Shown piece after piece: positions 7,563 to 16,537 of a stretch of DNA of 64,000 bases. This DNA is from Acidimicrobiales bacterium (lineage in GTDB: Bacteria > Actinomycetota > Acidimicrobiia > Acidimicrobiales > Aldehydirespiratoraceae), in NCBI GenBank assembly GCA_040219515.1, contig JAVJSI010000017.1:1-64000 (forward strand), in the 5' to 3' direction. The notes below the pieces were generated by a model. The model was not told where the DNA came from, made no database searches, and saw only the letters and a program-made list of their open reading frames with translations. Every line of letters begins with the position of its first letter. Positions within the stretch are counted from its first letter, which is position 1. A program made the position numbers and the translations under genes.

Positions 7563-9677
7563 ATGTCCGATCAGGGCCCCACCGTCTTCAACGGACGCTA
7601 CGAACTGCTGCGCCACATCGCCCGTGGCGGGATGGCCGACGTCTATCTCGCCCGCGATGAGCTGCTCGACCGGGAGGTCGCGCTCAAGGTGCTCTTCCCG
7701 GAGTTCGCCAACGATCCCAACTTCGTCGAGCGATTCCGGCGCGAGGCCCAGGCCGCCGCCAACCTGAACCACCCCAACATCGTGGGCATCTACGACTGGG
7801 GTCAGGAGCGCGGCACCTACTACATCGTGATGGAACACGTGTCGGGCCGCAGCATGTCCGACGTGCTGCGTTCCACCGGTCCGTTGCAGCCCGACCGGGC
7901 CGCGGAGATCGCCGCCGACGTGGCCGCCGCGTTGTCCACCGCACACCAGGCCGGCCTGGTGCATCGCGACGTCAAGCTCGGCAACATCCTCGTGTCCGAC
8001 GGCGGCAACGTGAAGGTGGCCGACTTCGGCATCGCCACCGCGCTGGCCGGCGGCACCGACGCGGGTCTCACCCAGCACGGGTCCGTGATGGGCACCGCCA
8101 CCTACTTCTCGCCCGAGCAGGCGCAGGGCAAGCAGGTCGACGGGCGCAGCGACCTCTACTCCCTCGGTGTGGTGCTCTACGAGATGCTGGCCGGAGTGCC
8201 GCCGTTCCAGGCCGAGACACCGATCGCCGTCGCCTACAAGCACGTGCAGGAGAAGCCCGAAACGCTGATCGAACGCGGCGTCCCGGTGGCCAAGTCGCTC
8301 AACGCGATCACCATGAAGCTGCTGGCCAAGAACCCGGCCAACCGCTATCCCACCGCCGAGGACCTCCGCAACGACCTGCGTCGCTACCTGTCGGGCGCCC
8401 ACCAGGTACCCGGCGCCGCTGCGGCAGCAGCAGCCGCCGCCGGAGCCGGAGCCGCCGGAGCCGCAGCTGCGGCGCCCGCGCCCGACTCGGCCCCGGTCGA
8501 TGCCACCACGGTCGTGCCCACCACCCCGGCCGCGAGTCCCACGGTCGACGCCACGATGATCGGGGCCCCGGCGGCCCAGCCCGGCGCGGGACTCGATCCT
8601 GCGGCGGCCGCGGCCCAATACGCCCAGGGCGGCTACTACTACGACGACGAGCCGGCCGGCGATGACGACTGGAAACGCACCGCCGCGCTGTTGGTCGGTC
8701 TCGGCGTGCTGATCTTCATCCTGGGATTCCTCACCATCGCCTTCGGCCGTCAACTCGGCCTCTTCGGTGACGATGGGGGCGACGCGGGCGAGGAGGTCGT
8801 CGACAAGGTCGATGTGCCCAATCTCGAAGGAATGACGGCCCTCGAGGCCGAGGCGGCCCTACGCGAGCTCGGCCTCGTGCCCACCCAGACCGAGCAACGC
8901 AACGACAGCGTCGACGCCGGCATCGTCTTCGGCCAGTTGCCCCCGGCCGGGCAGAAGCTCGACCCGGGTGAGTCGGTCGAGATCGTCGTGAGCACCGGCA
9001 GGGCCCTCACGGTGCCGTCGGTCGTGGGGAGATCGCAGGAGGACGCCACACGAATACTGAACGAGGCCGGTTACACGGTCGATCCCCGCGACGAGTCCAA
9101 CGTGCAGGACGTCGGCACGGTCGTCAGCCAGACGCCGACGGCGGGCACCGAACTCGATCTCGATCAGCCGGTCATCATCAACGTCTCGACGGGGCCGGCC
9201 CAGGTCGTGGTGCCGGATCTGAAGGGCAAGTCGGTCCCGCAGGCCGTGCGCGAGCTCCAGGAACTGGGGTTCGTCGTCGCGGACGACACCATCGAGGAGC
9301 CGTCCGACTCGATCACTGCCGGCAACGTCACCCGCACCGACCCGGCGGCCAACAGCATCGAGGCCGACGGGTCGATCATCACGCTCTACACCTCGTCGGG
9401 CGTGGAGCAGATCGCCGTGCCGCGAGTGATCGGACTGTTCTACGACACCGCCGAGTCCACCCTGCGCAGCCTGGGCCTCGAGCCGGTGGTCGAGTTCCGC
9501 CAGGTGCCGTTCGGTGATCCCCAGGTCGGTCTCGTGATCGAACAGAGCCCCGCCAACTTCACCGAGGTCGACAAGGGCACCGAAGTGGTGATCGTCGTCG
9601 GGGAAGCGGCGCCGGAACCCACCACGACCACGACGACCACGACGACGACGACGACCGAGCCGCCCGACGACGAGTGA
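7563..9677 (+). CDS. pknB: PASTA-domain Ser/Thr protein kinase (PknB type)
   Basis: 704-residue membrane kinase that senses muropeptides or lipid II. The Hanks kinase domain (about 12-275) has the glycine loop IARGGMADVY, Lys42 in VALKVLF, catalytic Asp136 in HRDVKLGN and Asp154 in DFG. The usual proline of HRDVKPxN is Leu139, an unusual change. An Ala/Pro-rich linker with Thr-rich segments precedes one TM helix (about 375-397). Four PASTA repeats follow outside the cell (about 415-680), then a run of Thr residues. It closes the fha-pstP-rodA-pbpA cluster. No pknA is present between pbpA and pknB, unlike mycobacteria. Confidence 0.96.
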   Translation: MSDQGPTVFNGRYELLRHIARGGMADVYLARDELLDREVALKVLFPEFANDPNFVERFRREAQAAANLNHPNIVGIYDWGQERGTYYIVMEHVSGRSMSDVLRSTGPLQPDRAAEIAADVAAALSTAHQAGLVHRDVKLGNILVSDGGNVKVADFGIATALAGGTDAGLTQHGSVMGTATYFSPEQAQGKQVDGRSDLYSLGVVLYEMLAGVPPFQAETPIAVAYKHVQEKPETLIERGVPVAKSLNAITMKLLAKNPANRYPTAEDLRNDLRRYLSGAHQVPGAAAAAAAAAGAGAAGAAAAAPAPDSAPVDATTVVPTTPAASPTVDATMIGAPAAQPGAGLDPAAAAAQYAQGGYYYDDEPAGDDDWKRTAALLVGLGVLIFILGFLTIAFGRQLGLFGDDGGDAGEEVVDKVDVPNLEGMTALEAEAALRELGLVPTQTEQRNDSVDAGIVFGQLPPAGQKLDPGESVEIVVSTGRALTVPSVVGRSQEDATRILNEAGYTVDPRDESNVQDVGTVVSQTPTAGTELDLDQPVIINVSTGPAQVVVPDLKGKSVPQAVRELQELGFVVADDTIEEPSDSITAGNVTRTDPAANSIEADGSIITLYTSSGVEQIAVPRVIGLFYDTAESTLRSLGLEPVVEFRQVPFGDPQVGLVIEQSPANFTEVDKGTEVVIVVGEAAPEPTTTTTTTTTTTTEPPDDE

Positions 9678-9680
9678 CGC

Positions 9681-10280
9681 TCAGGCTCGGGCGGTCGAGC
9701 TGCAGCGGGCCAGGAAGTTCGCCAGCAGGTCGTGGCCCGACGCGGTGAGCACGGATTCGGGGTGGAACTGCACGCCTTCCACGTCGAGCTCGCGATGACG
9801 CAGGCCCATGATGAGGCCGTCGTCGGATTCGGCGGTGATCTCGAGGCAGTCGGGCAGCGACGCCCGATCGACGATCAGTGAGTGGTAGCGGGTGGCCTCG
9901 AGTGGGTTGGGGAGACCGGCGAACACGCCGACGTCGTGGTGGCGGATGAACGACGTCTTGCCGTGCATGACCTCGGGAGCCCGGATCACCTCGCCGCCGT
10001 AGACCTGGCCCATGGCCTGCATACCGAGGCACACACCGAAGATCGGCAGCGTGCCCGAGAGTTCCTCGAGCACCGGGATGGACACGCCGGAGTCGTCGGG
10101 CGTGCCGGGGCCGGGCGAGATGAGGATGCCGTCGGGATCGAGCTCGCGGATGCCGTCGAGGTCGATCTCGTCGTGGCGGTAGACCACCGGCGTGGCACCG
10201 AGCTCGCCGAGATACTGCACGAGGATGTAGACGAACGAGTCGTAGTTGTCGATCACCAGGATCGTCGGCGAGTTACTCAC
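9681..10280 (-). CDS. trpG: Anthranilate/aminodeoxychorismate synthase glutamine amidotransferase
   Basis: 199-residue class I glutamine amidotransferase that supplies ammonia to anthranilate synthase (TrpE) or aminodeoxychorismate synthase (PabB). Cys84 in FGVCLGMQ is the nucleophile, and His173 and Glu175 in QFHPES complete the triad. The N-terminus ILVIDNYDSFVY is diagnostic of TrpG/PabA. The GTG at 10280 is chosen because a TAGGTT hexamer lies 7 nt upstream and the frame before it is not protein-like. It converges with pknB, 3 bp between stops; the same neighbourhood is known in mycobacteria. No synthase large subunit is nearby, so Trp versus folate use is open. Confidence 0.92.
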   Translation of the reverse strand: MSNSPTILVIDNYDSFVYILVQYLGELGATPVVYRHDEIDLDGIRELDPDGILISPGPGTPDDSGVSIPVLEELSGTLPIFGVCLGMQAMGQVYGGEVIRAPEVMHGKTSFIRHHDVGVFAGLPNPLEATRYHSLIVDRASLPDCLEITAESDDGLIMGLRHRELDVEGVQFHPESVLTASGHDLLANFLARCSSTARA

Positions 10281-10290
10281 GCCGGGGAAC

Positions 10291-10566
10291 CTACCGCCGT
10301 TCTGGTCCGTGAGCCGACTGCTTTCGGGGCCGCCGACGGACCAGAACGAGAGCGGCGGCACCGAGGCCGATGGCGAGCACCGGGTAAAGGAAGAAGGCGA
10401 CGTCGCCCGCCATGCTCCCTTCGCAGTAGCGCGGCATCCCCGGCGCGTGCTCGTAGTGCGTTGCGACACAGGCGACCTCGCTGGCGGCGGTGCCGATGCT
10501 CGCGACCAGCGACCACCCGACGAGCACGTAGACCGCGGCCCAGAAGCTCACCTCTCCGACCGTCAC
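10291..10566 (-). CDS. Small two-helix membrane protein, unknown function
   Basis: 91 residues that I do not recognise. Two hydrophobic segments (about 7-30 and 54-77) flank an external-looking loop with two cysteines (Cys33, Cys48), and the protein ends in a strongly basic tail RRRPRKQ. Topology would put both ends inside and the Cys pair outside, where a disulfide is possible. The position beside the pknB/trpG block is where mycobacteria keep crgA, a two-helix divisome protein, but I see no CrgA sequence features. It lies between etfD upstream and trpG downstream on the same strand, and the trpG promoter hexamer overlaps its stop. Confidence 0.65.
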   Translation of the reverse strand: MTVGEVSFWAAVYVLVGWSLVASIGTAASEVACVATHYEHAPGMPRYCEGSMAGDVAFFLYPVLAIGLGAAALVLVRRRPRKQSAHGPERR

Positions 10567-10581
10567 GGGTCGGATGGTGGG

Positions 10582-12867
10582 TCAGTCCTCGGTGGCGGCG
10601 TTGTCGGGCTTCACGGCCGCGACGAGTCCGGCCAGTTCGCTCTGCTGCGCCCGTTCGGCCTCGACTCGGTTCTTCTCGCCGGTCTCGATGGCGCCGAGGA
10701 CATGGATGGCGATGTCGGCCACCCGGACCTCGTCCTCTTCCTTGCCCGCGGCCTTCACGCCGTCGTCCATCATCACGTAGCAGAACGGACACGCCGTCGC
10801 GACCTGGGTGGCACCGGTGGCGACGAGCTCCCGGGCTCGGACGTCGTTGACCTTCTCGCCAACGGACTCCTCCATCCACATGCGGGCGCCGCCGGCGCCA
10901 CAGCACATCCCCTTGGTGCCGTTGCGTTCGGCTTCGACGATCTCGATGCCGCCGAGCTTGCCCAGCACCTTGCGAGGGGCCATGTAGACGTCGTTGTGGC
11001 GGCCCAGGTAGCAGCTGTCGTGGTAGACGACGCGCTCCTCGAGTTCGGCACCGTCGAGATCGAGGCGGCCCTGGTCGACCAGCCATTCGAGGAACTGCGA
11101 GTGGTGCACGACCTCGTAGTGACCGCCGAGCTGGGGGTATTCGTTGGCCAGCGTGTTGAAGCAGTGCGGACACTGGGTGACGATCTTCTTCACGCCCATG
11201 TTGTTGAGCGTCTCGATGTTCTGGCTCGCCAGCATCTGGAACAGGTACTCGTTGCCGGAGCGACGGGCGGAATCGCCCGTGCAGCTCTCGGCCGGACCGA
11301 GGATGGCGAAGTCGACGTCGGCGCGCTGCATGAGCTTCGCCATGGCCTGGGTGACCTTCTTGTTCTTGTCGTCGAACGATCCGGCGCAGCCGACCCAGTA
11401 GAGATACTCGGCCTCGATGGGGTCGGAACCGTCGATGACGTTGATGCCCTCGACGCCAGTGGTCCAGTCGGCTCGCTCGCTCTGGCTGATGCCCCACGGG
11501 TTGGCGGAGTTCTCCATCGAGCGGAACGCGGTGCCCAGTTCGCTCGGGAAGTCGGACTCCATCAGCGTGAGGTAGCGCCGCATGTCGAGGATCTTGTCGA
11601 GGATCTCGATGTTGACCGGGCAGATCTCGTCGCAGGCCTTGCACGTCGTGCAGGCCCAGAGCTCTTCCTGGGTGACTCGATCGAACATCCAGTTGGCGGG
11701 CACGGTGATGTCGTCGTCGACGCCGATGGGGGGCGACACCGCAGGGTCGCCGGTGCGGGCCATGACCTCGCCGGTCTTGAGCACGATCTCACGCGGATCG
11801 AGGGACTTGCCGGTGGCGTGGGCCGGGCAGACCGAGGTGCAACGGCCGCACATGGTGCAGGCATCGGTGTCGAGCAACTGCTTCCAGGTGAAGTCCTCGA
11901 TGACCGAGGCACCGAAGGTCTCGAGCTCGGTGTCGCCCGAGACGAGGTCGGGCATCGGCTTCATGGCGCCCTTCGGGCGGTCCTTGTCGGAGAGATACAT
12001 GTTGAGCGGCGAGGTGAACATGTGGCGCAGCATCGTCGTGGGCAGGATCACGAGGAAGGCGATGAAGCTGAGGACGTGGGCGATCCACCAGGCCTGATGC
12101 CAGCCGGCGACGTTGTCCCATCCGTCGACGAGCGTGGCCAGCGGGTAGCCGACGAAGCTCCACTTCTCGAACTCGGGCAGCTCACCCGCGGCGCGACCCT
12201 GCTCGGCGATGCGGAACATCTCGGCGCCGAAACCGGTGACGGCGATGGCGAAGAACACGCCGAGGATCACCGCATGTTCGGGCTTGCTCTTGACGCGGAT
12301 GCGGTAGGGCCGCCAGTTCCACGGGCCGTAGCGGCGCACGATCGCCCACACGATGCCGATGAGGAAGATGAGTCCCGCCGCGTCGCCGACCGCCGCGTAG
12401 CCCCGGTAGACGTCGCCGTGGAGGAACTTGGCGCCCTCCGGCAGCTGGTGGTTGACCTCGAGCGTGGTGGTGACCGCGAGCAGGATCAGGAACCCGAAGT
12501 AGATGAACGAGTGCATGATGCCGGCGCCCGGCTCGCGCAGCAGGGTCTGCATGTAGACGCCCGAGCGGAAACTCTTGGCCCGCTTCGGCGCGTTCTTCAG
12601 GGTGGTACGGCGGTTGTCGGGACGGCCCCGTTCCCAGTTCTTCACCCGCATGGCGAACATGTAGGCGCCGTAGACCAGCAGCAGCGGAATGACGGTGTAG
12701 AAGGCCAGCTTGATGCCGGTGGGGATGTTGTCGAACACCTCGCGCTGGACCGCACTGTCGTCGTGCCAGTTGGTGAGGCTCGGGACGACACCGGAGATCG
12801 CCGTGAAGAGGGCGATTCCGACACCGAGAGCGATGACGAGGTGATGGGGCTTGAGGCGCGAATTCAT
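10582..12867 (-). CDS. etfD: Membrane Fe-S oxidoreductase, EtfD-like (ETF:menaquinone oxidoreductase)
   Basis: 761-residue fusion. The N-terminal half holds several membrane helices of the NarI/cytochrome b type (about 10-280). A ferredoxin-like module has two [4Fe-4S] motifs, CTMCGRCTSVCP at 337-348 and CTTCKACDEICP at 406-417. Two HdrB/GlpC-type CCG domains follow, with CPHCFNTLANEYP, CCGAGGARMW and CPFCYVMMDDG. This architecture matches actinobacterial EtfD (Rv0338c type), which passes electrons from the electron-transfer flavoprotein of beta-oxidation to menaquinone. No etfAB genes are in the window. The ATG at 12867 follows a TATCTT hexamer by 9 nt. It is divergent from the regulator at 12983. 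Confidence 0.88.
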   Translation of the reverse strand: MNSRLKPHHLVIALGVGIALFTAISGVVPSLTNWHDDSAVQREVFDNIPTGIKLAFYTVIPLLLVYGAYMFAMRVKNWERGRPDNRRTTLKNAPKRAKSFRSGVYMQTLLREPGAGIMHSFIYFGFLILLAVTTTLEVNHQLPEGAKFLHGDVYRGYAAVGDAAGLIFLIGIVWAIVRRYGPWNWRPYRIRVKSKPEHAVILGVFFAIAVTGFGAEMFRIAEQGRAAGELPEFEKWSFVGYPLATLVDGWDNVAGWHQAWWIAHVLSFIAFLVILPTTMLRHMFTSPLNMYLSDKDRPKGAMKPMPDLVSGDTELETFGASVIEDFTWKQLLDTDACTMCGRCTSVCPAHATGKSLDPREIVLKTGEVMARTGDPAVSPPIGVDDDITVPANWMFDRVTQEELWACTTCKACDEICPVNIEILDKILDMRRYLTLMESDFPSELGTAFRSMENSANPWGISQSERADWTTGVEGINVIDGSDPIEAEYLYWVGCAGSFDDKNKKVTQAMAKLMQRADVDFAILGPAESCTGDSARRSGNEYLFQMLASQNIETLNNMGVKKIVTQCPHCFNTLANEYPQLGGHYEVVHHSQFLEWLVDQGRLDLDGAELEERVVYHDSCYLGRHNDVYMAPRKVLGKLGGIEIVEAERNGTKGMCCGAGGARMWMEESVGEKVNDVRARELVATGATQVATACPFCYVMMDDGVKAAGKEEDEVRVADIAIHVLGAIETGEKNRVEAERAQQSELAGLVAAVKPDNAATED

Positions 12868-12982
12868 GGCGAGGCAAAGATACCTCTCTCTCCGAAGCCG
12901 TCGCGCATCCAGCGGAATCGGTGACCGTACGGTTCATCTCGGCGAAACAATGGCGAAATCCTCGGCTGGCACGGTGTTCGCC

Positions 12983-13486
12983 ATGGACATCACGCTCATC
13001 CGATGGCCTGCCGAGGCCGATCGTCTTCCCGAACTTCGCGACGCTCGAGTGCCCCGCTTGCTGCTGGTGGATCGCGGCGCGCCGCCGCCGGTCGTCGAGG
13101 ACGACTACGAGGACTGGATTCGGGTGCCGGCGCCCGAGGAGGACCTTCGAGCCCGGGTCGAGGGCCTCTCGCGCCGCGCCACCGCGGCCGGCGAAGGAAC
13201 ACCGGAGATCGACGAGTACGGGGTGGTGCGCTTCAACGGCGCGCACACCGCCGTGCCGCCGGTCGAGGCTCGGCTGGCCGAGCTGCTCATCGGGCGCTTC
13301 GGCGCCGTCGTCGGACGCCCCGAACTCTCCGAAGCGGGATGGCCCGGCGGCCATGCGAGCCGCAACGCACTCGACGTCCACGTATTGCGGCTACGGCGTC
13401 GTCTGGCCGAGGCCGGACTGTCGATTCGCACCGTTCGCGCCCGCGGCTACCTGCTGGAGCCGTCGCCCGCCTGCGCCGCGGTCTGA
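12983..13486 (+). CDS. Winged-helix (OmpR-type) transcriptional regulator upstream of amt
   Basis: 167 residues. The C-terminal half (about 80-160) is an OmpR/PhoB winged helix with ASRNALDVHVLRLRRRL as recognition region and the wing ending RGYLLE. The N-terminal half is too short and lacks the acidic phosphorylation site of a normal receiver domain, so it is unlikely to be phosphorylated. Orphan OmpR-type proteins of this kind include GlnR, the actinobacterial nitrogen regulator. Because the ammonium transporter gene follows in the same direction 128 bp later, control of amt is a reasonable inference. ATG 12983 was chosen; an in-frame ATG at 12950 is possible. Confidence 0.75.
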   Translation: MDITLIRWPAEADRLPELRDARVPRLLLVDRGAPPPVVEDDYEDWIRVPAPEEDLRARVEGLSRRATAAGEGTPEIDEYGVVRFNGAHTAVPPVEARLAELLIGRFGAVVGRPELSEAGWPGGHASRNALDVHVLRLRRRLAEAGLSIRTVRARGYLLEPSPACAAV

Positions 13487-13493
13487 AACATTC

Positions 13494-13511
13494 GCGTCAC
13501 ATTCGTGACGC
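13494..13511. promoter_or_regulatory. Perfect 7+7 inverted repeat before amt
   Basis: GCGTCAC-ATTC-GTGACGC begins 7 bp after the regulator's stop. It overlaps a GAAAC-n6-GTCAC arrangement (13485-13500), which resembles the spaced half-sites described for GlnR. A second GTAAC lies at 13540. There is no T-run, so an operator is more likely than a terminator. Confidence 0.5.
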
Positions 13512-13614
13512 ACTGCGGCAACGCGACGGTGCGCAACGGGTAACAAACGACGAACAATCCGGAAATCTGCGCCTTCTACGTTCCTTTCCATCGCCGTAAG
13601 GAAGGGAAAAGCTG

Positions 13615-15060
13615 ATGCGGACGAAGTACGGAACAAGAGGGTTGTCCAAAAGGATGATGCTCGGAGCAACCATCGGGGCGGGAACGCTCTTGTGGGCACT
13701 GCCGGCAGGGGCGCAGGAGACGGAGGCCACTGTGGCCGATGTCGAGGCCGCCAACGCGTTGTCGCAGGCCATCATGGACAACATGTGGCTGGTGATCGCC
13801 GGCGCCATGGTCTTCCTGATGCAGGCAGGCTTCGCGTTCGTCGAGGCCGGTCTCACCCGGGCCAAGAACATCGCGAACATCATGGCGAAGAACCTGGCCG
13901 ACATGGCCATCGGTGCCGTCGCCTTCTTCATCATCGGCTGGTCGGTCGCCTACGGGACGAGCGAAAGCCGACTGTGGGGTGGTCTCAACGACTTCTTCTT
14001 CAAGGACTCGGGTGATCCGAACGCCTTGTTCGACATGTCAGCAGGACTCTCACCGGCCACCAACTTCTTCTTCCAGGTGGTCTTCGCGGCCACCGCCGTC
14101 ACCATCGCCTCCGGCGCCATGGCGGAACGGACGAAGTTCTCGGGCTACCTGATCTTCTCGGCCGCGATGACGGCGTTCATCTACCCGGTCGTGGTCCACT
14201 GGACCTGGGGCGGCGGCATGATCGCGCAGATCAACATCGGCGATCGCGTCTACTCGGACTTCGCCGGCTCGACGATCGTGCACCTCACCGGTGGCGTGGC
14301 GGCGCTCGTCGGCGCAGCGATTCTCGGGCCTCGGATCGGGAAGTACGGCCCCAATGGTGAGTCCAGGGCCATTCCCGGCCACAACATCGGCTTCGCGGTG
14401 ATCGGTGTCTTCATCCTCTGGTTCGGCTGGTTCGGCTTCAACGCCGGCTCCGAGCTCGTGGCCGACGGCCTGCTCTCGTTCCTCGCCATGAACACGCTCA
14501 TGGCGGCCGCTGCCGGGGTCATCGGTGCTTCGCTGATCGTCTTCTTGAAGACGGGAGTCGCCGACGTCGCCATGGGCGGCAATGGTGCGCTTGCCGGTCT
14601 GGTGTCGATCACCGCGCCGGTCGGCACGGTCGAACCGTGGGCAGCCCTCGTCATCGGATTCATCGGTGGTGTGATCGTGGTCTTCGCGGTGCTGTTCTTC
14701 GACAAGATCCACATCGACGACCCGGTCGGCGCCATCGCCGTCCACGGCGTCTGCGGTATCTGGGGCACGCTCTCGATCGGCCTCTTCGCCCGCTACAACG
14801 ATGCGTTCCTGGCCATCGAAGGTGTCCACGACGGCGAGAATCTCGGTCTGCTCTACGGCGGCGGCGTGTCGCAGCTGATCGTCCAGGCGCTGATGGTGCT
14901 CATCGTCATCACCTGGGTCGGCATCATGAGCTTCATCGTCTTCAAGCTGATCGACCTGACCATCGGTCTGCGGGTCGACGAAGAGGAAGAGGTCACCGGC
15001 CTCGATGTCGCCGAGCACGGTTCTGCCGGCTACGGCCTCGAGACCATCGGACTCAGCTGA
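13615..15060 (+). CDS. amt: Ammonium transporter (Amt)
   Basis: 481-residue Amt/Rh channel for ammonium uptake. A cleavable signal peptide (about 1-33, ending PAGAQ) is followed by about eleven membrane helices. Family signatures include FVEAGLTRAKN, the conserved histidine pore regions VHWTWGGGM and IAVHGVCGIWGTLSIGL, and DFAGSTIVHLTGG. The C-terminal cytoplasmic tail is acidic (DEEEEVTGLD). The start is set by a strong AAGGAAGGG Shine-Dalgarno sequence ten bases upstream. No glnB/glnK follows, although these often pair with amt. A hairpin terminator separates it from the convergent sulfur operon. Confidence 0.95.
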   Translation: MRTKYGTRGLSKRMMLGATIGAGTLLWALPAGAQETEATVADVEAANALSQAIMDNMWLVIAGAMVFLMQAGFAFVEAGLTRAKNIANIMAKNLADMAIGAVAFFIIGWSVAYGTSESRLWGGLNDFFFKDSGDPNALFDMSAGLSPATNFFFQVVFAATAVTIASGAMAERTKFSGYLIFSAAMTAFIYPVVVHWTWGGGMIAQINIGDRVYSDFAGSTIVHLTGGVAALVGAAILGPRIGKYGPNGESRAIPGHNIGFAVIGVFILWFGWFGFNAGSELVADGLLSFLAMNTLMAAAAGVIGASLIVFLKTGVADVAMGGNGALAGLVSITAPVGTVEPWAALVIGFIGGVIVVFAVLFFDKIHIDDPVGAIAVHGVCGIWGTLSIGLFARYNDAFLAIEGVHDGENLGLLYGGGVSQLIVQALMVLIVITWVGIMSFIVFKLIDLTIGLRVDEEEEVTGLDVAEHGSAGYGLETIGLS

Positions 15061-15099
15061 TCGGCGCACGCTGAAAGATCGGGTTTCTCCAACCCAAGC

Positions 15100-15133
15100 G
15101 AACGGCCCCGGGATCCCCCTCCCGGGGTCGTTC
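15100..15133. terminator. Bidirectional terminator between amt and the sulfur operon
   Basis: GAACG (15100-15104) and CCCCGGGA (15106-15113) pair with TCCCGGGG (15120-15127) and CGTTC (15129-15133). It lies in the 100-bp gap between two convergent genes. A run of nine G residues follows at 15152-15160. Confidence 0.75.
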
Positions 15134-15160
15134 CGCGCCCCGGTTCAGGTCGGGGGGGGG

Positions 15161-16537
15161 TCAGGTCGGCGCGGTCTCCATCCAGGCGCCGTAGCCGCCG
15201 CGGATGTCGGACACATCGGCGAAGCCGGCGTGGCGCAACACGCTCGCCCCGACCGACGACCGGTAGCCGCCGGCGCAGAACACGACGGTTGTGGCATCGG
15301 CATCGAGCTCGTCGATTCGACCGGGCAGCTGACCGACCGGGATGCTGATCGCACCGTCGATCGAGCCGAGCGCGAACTCGCCGGGGTTGCGGATGTCGAC
15401 CAGTTGGAGGTCGTCGAGTTCGCGGCGGCGGGTCGTGAACTCCTTCGCGGTCAAGCGCGACGCCCGCGCCACGCGGTCGGGGTGGGCGGCCATCGCGTCG
15501 AGCGGTTGTTCGAGGAAGCCGGCCACCCGGTCGAAGCCGATGCGAGCCAGTCGGTTCTTCGCCTCGAGTTCGAAGCCCGGTTCGACCACGAGCACGATGT
15601 CGGTGTCGCTGGGGATGACGGATCCGGCGAACTCGGCGTAGCGCCCGTTGAGTCCGACGTTGATCGCGCCGGTCAGGTGGCCCCGGGCGAAGTCCTCGGG
15701 GTCTCGACCGTCGAGCAGCATGGCGCCCCCGGCGACGAGCGCGTCGGTCGCCGCGAGGTCGAGGGCGGTCGGCAGCGCCGACTCGTCCAGAAGCGCGCGG
15801 TCCTTTCGGTTCAGGACGGCATCGAACACGAAGTAGTCGGGCGCAGGAGGTTGCCCTTCGGTGACCAGGTCCACGAACGTCGCACGGTCGGGCGCCAGCA
15901 ACGCGTAGTTGCTCGTGCGCTGCTCGCCCATCGTGGACGACGTCTCGGTCGACAGGTTCTTCCCGCACGCCGAGCCGGCACCGTGCGCGGGGTAGACCCG
16001 CGTGGCATCGGGGAGCGGCAGCAACTTCTGGTGGAGACTGTCGTAGAGCTTGTCGGCAAGTTCGTCGCGGGTGAATCCGATCGACGCCAGCAGGTCGGGA
16101 CGCCCGACGTCGCCGACGAACAGGGTGTCGCCGGTGAGCACGCCGAACGGAACGTCGTCGTCGGCGCGTTCCCAGATGACGATGCTCATCGACTCCGGGG
16201 TGTGGCCCGGGGTGTGGAGGACCTCCAGCGTCACCTCGCCGAGAGAGATGCGCTCACCGTCTCGGAGTTTGCGCGACTCGAACTCGGTCGTGGCGACCGA
16301 GGAGTAGGCGATCTCGGCGCCGGTGGCCGCGGCGAGTTCCAGGTGACCGGAGAGAAAGTCGGCGTGGAAGTGGGTCTCGAGGACGAGCTCGATCGTCAGT
16401 CCTGCCTCGCGAGCGTCGTCGACGTATTCGTCGATGTCGCGGCGCGGATCGACGACCACTGCGCGACCGGTGGTCTCGTCGCCGATGAGATACGAGGCCT
16501 GCGAGAGACAGTCGAGGTAGTACTGGGTGAACTTCAC
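15161..16537 (-). CDS. CstB-like persulfide dioxygenase-rhodanese fusion
   Basis: 458 residues in three parts. The metallo-beta-lactamase domain (1 to about 250) has THFHADFLSGH (His56, His58, Asp60), HTPGHTPES and GDTLFVGDVGRPDL, the ETHE1/persulfide dioxygenase pattern. A first rhodanese-like domain (about 260-355) lacks a catalytic cysteine. The C-terminal rhodanese domain has active Cys421 in VVFCAGGYRSS. This order equals CstB of Staphylococcus, which turns persulfides into thiosulfate. It probably detoxifies or oxidises sulfane sulfur in the cytoplasm. GTG 16537 overlaps the previous stop (GTGA) and follows a GGAGAGGAGG ribosome site. Confidence 0.9.
   Translation of the reverse strand: MKFTQYYLDCLSQASYLIGDETTGRAVVVDPRRDIDEYVDDAREAGLTIELVLETHFHADFLSGHLELAAATGAEIAYSSVATTEFESRKLRDGERISLGEVTLEVLHTPGHTPESMSIVIWERADDDVPFGVLTGDTLFVGDVGRPDLLASIGFTRDELADKLYDSLHQKLLPLPDATRVYPAHGAGSACGKNLSTETSSTMGEQRTSNYALLAPDRATFVDLVTEGQPPAPDYFVFDAVLNRKDRALLDESALPTALDLAATDALVAGGAMLLDGRDPEDFARGHLTGAINVGLNGRYAEFAGSVIPSDTDIVLVVEPGFELEAKNRLARIGFDRVAGFLEQPLDAMAAHPDRVARASRLTAKEFTTRRRELDDLQLVDIRNPGEFALGSIDGAISIPVGQLPGRIDELDADATTVVFCAGGYRSSVGASVLRHAGFADVSDIRGGYGAWMETAPT

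Noticed and set aside
10291-10566. CrgA, because of the position near pknB/trpG and two membrane helices
   Set aside because: No CrgA sequence features; the loop between helices has a Cys pair and the tail is basic. Left as unknown.
14050-15069. Long open frame antisense to amt (and similar ones opposite rodA, dnaK, the beta-helix gene and the oxidase genes)
   Set aside because: They mirror real genes, give Arg/Asp/His-rich low-complexity proteins without motifs, and are explained by high GC at third codon positions.
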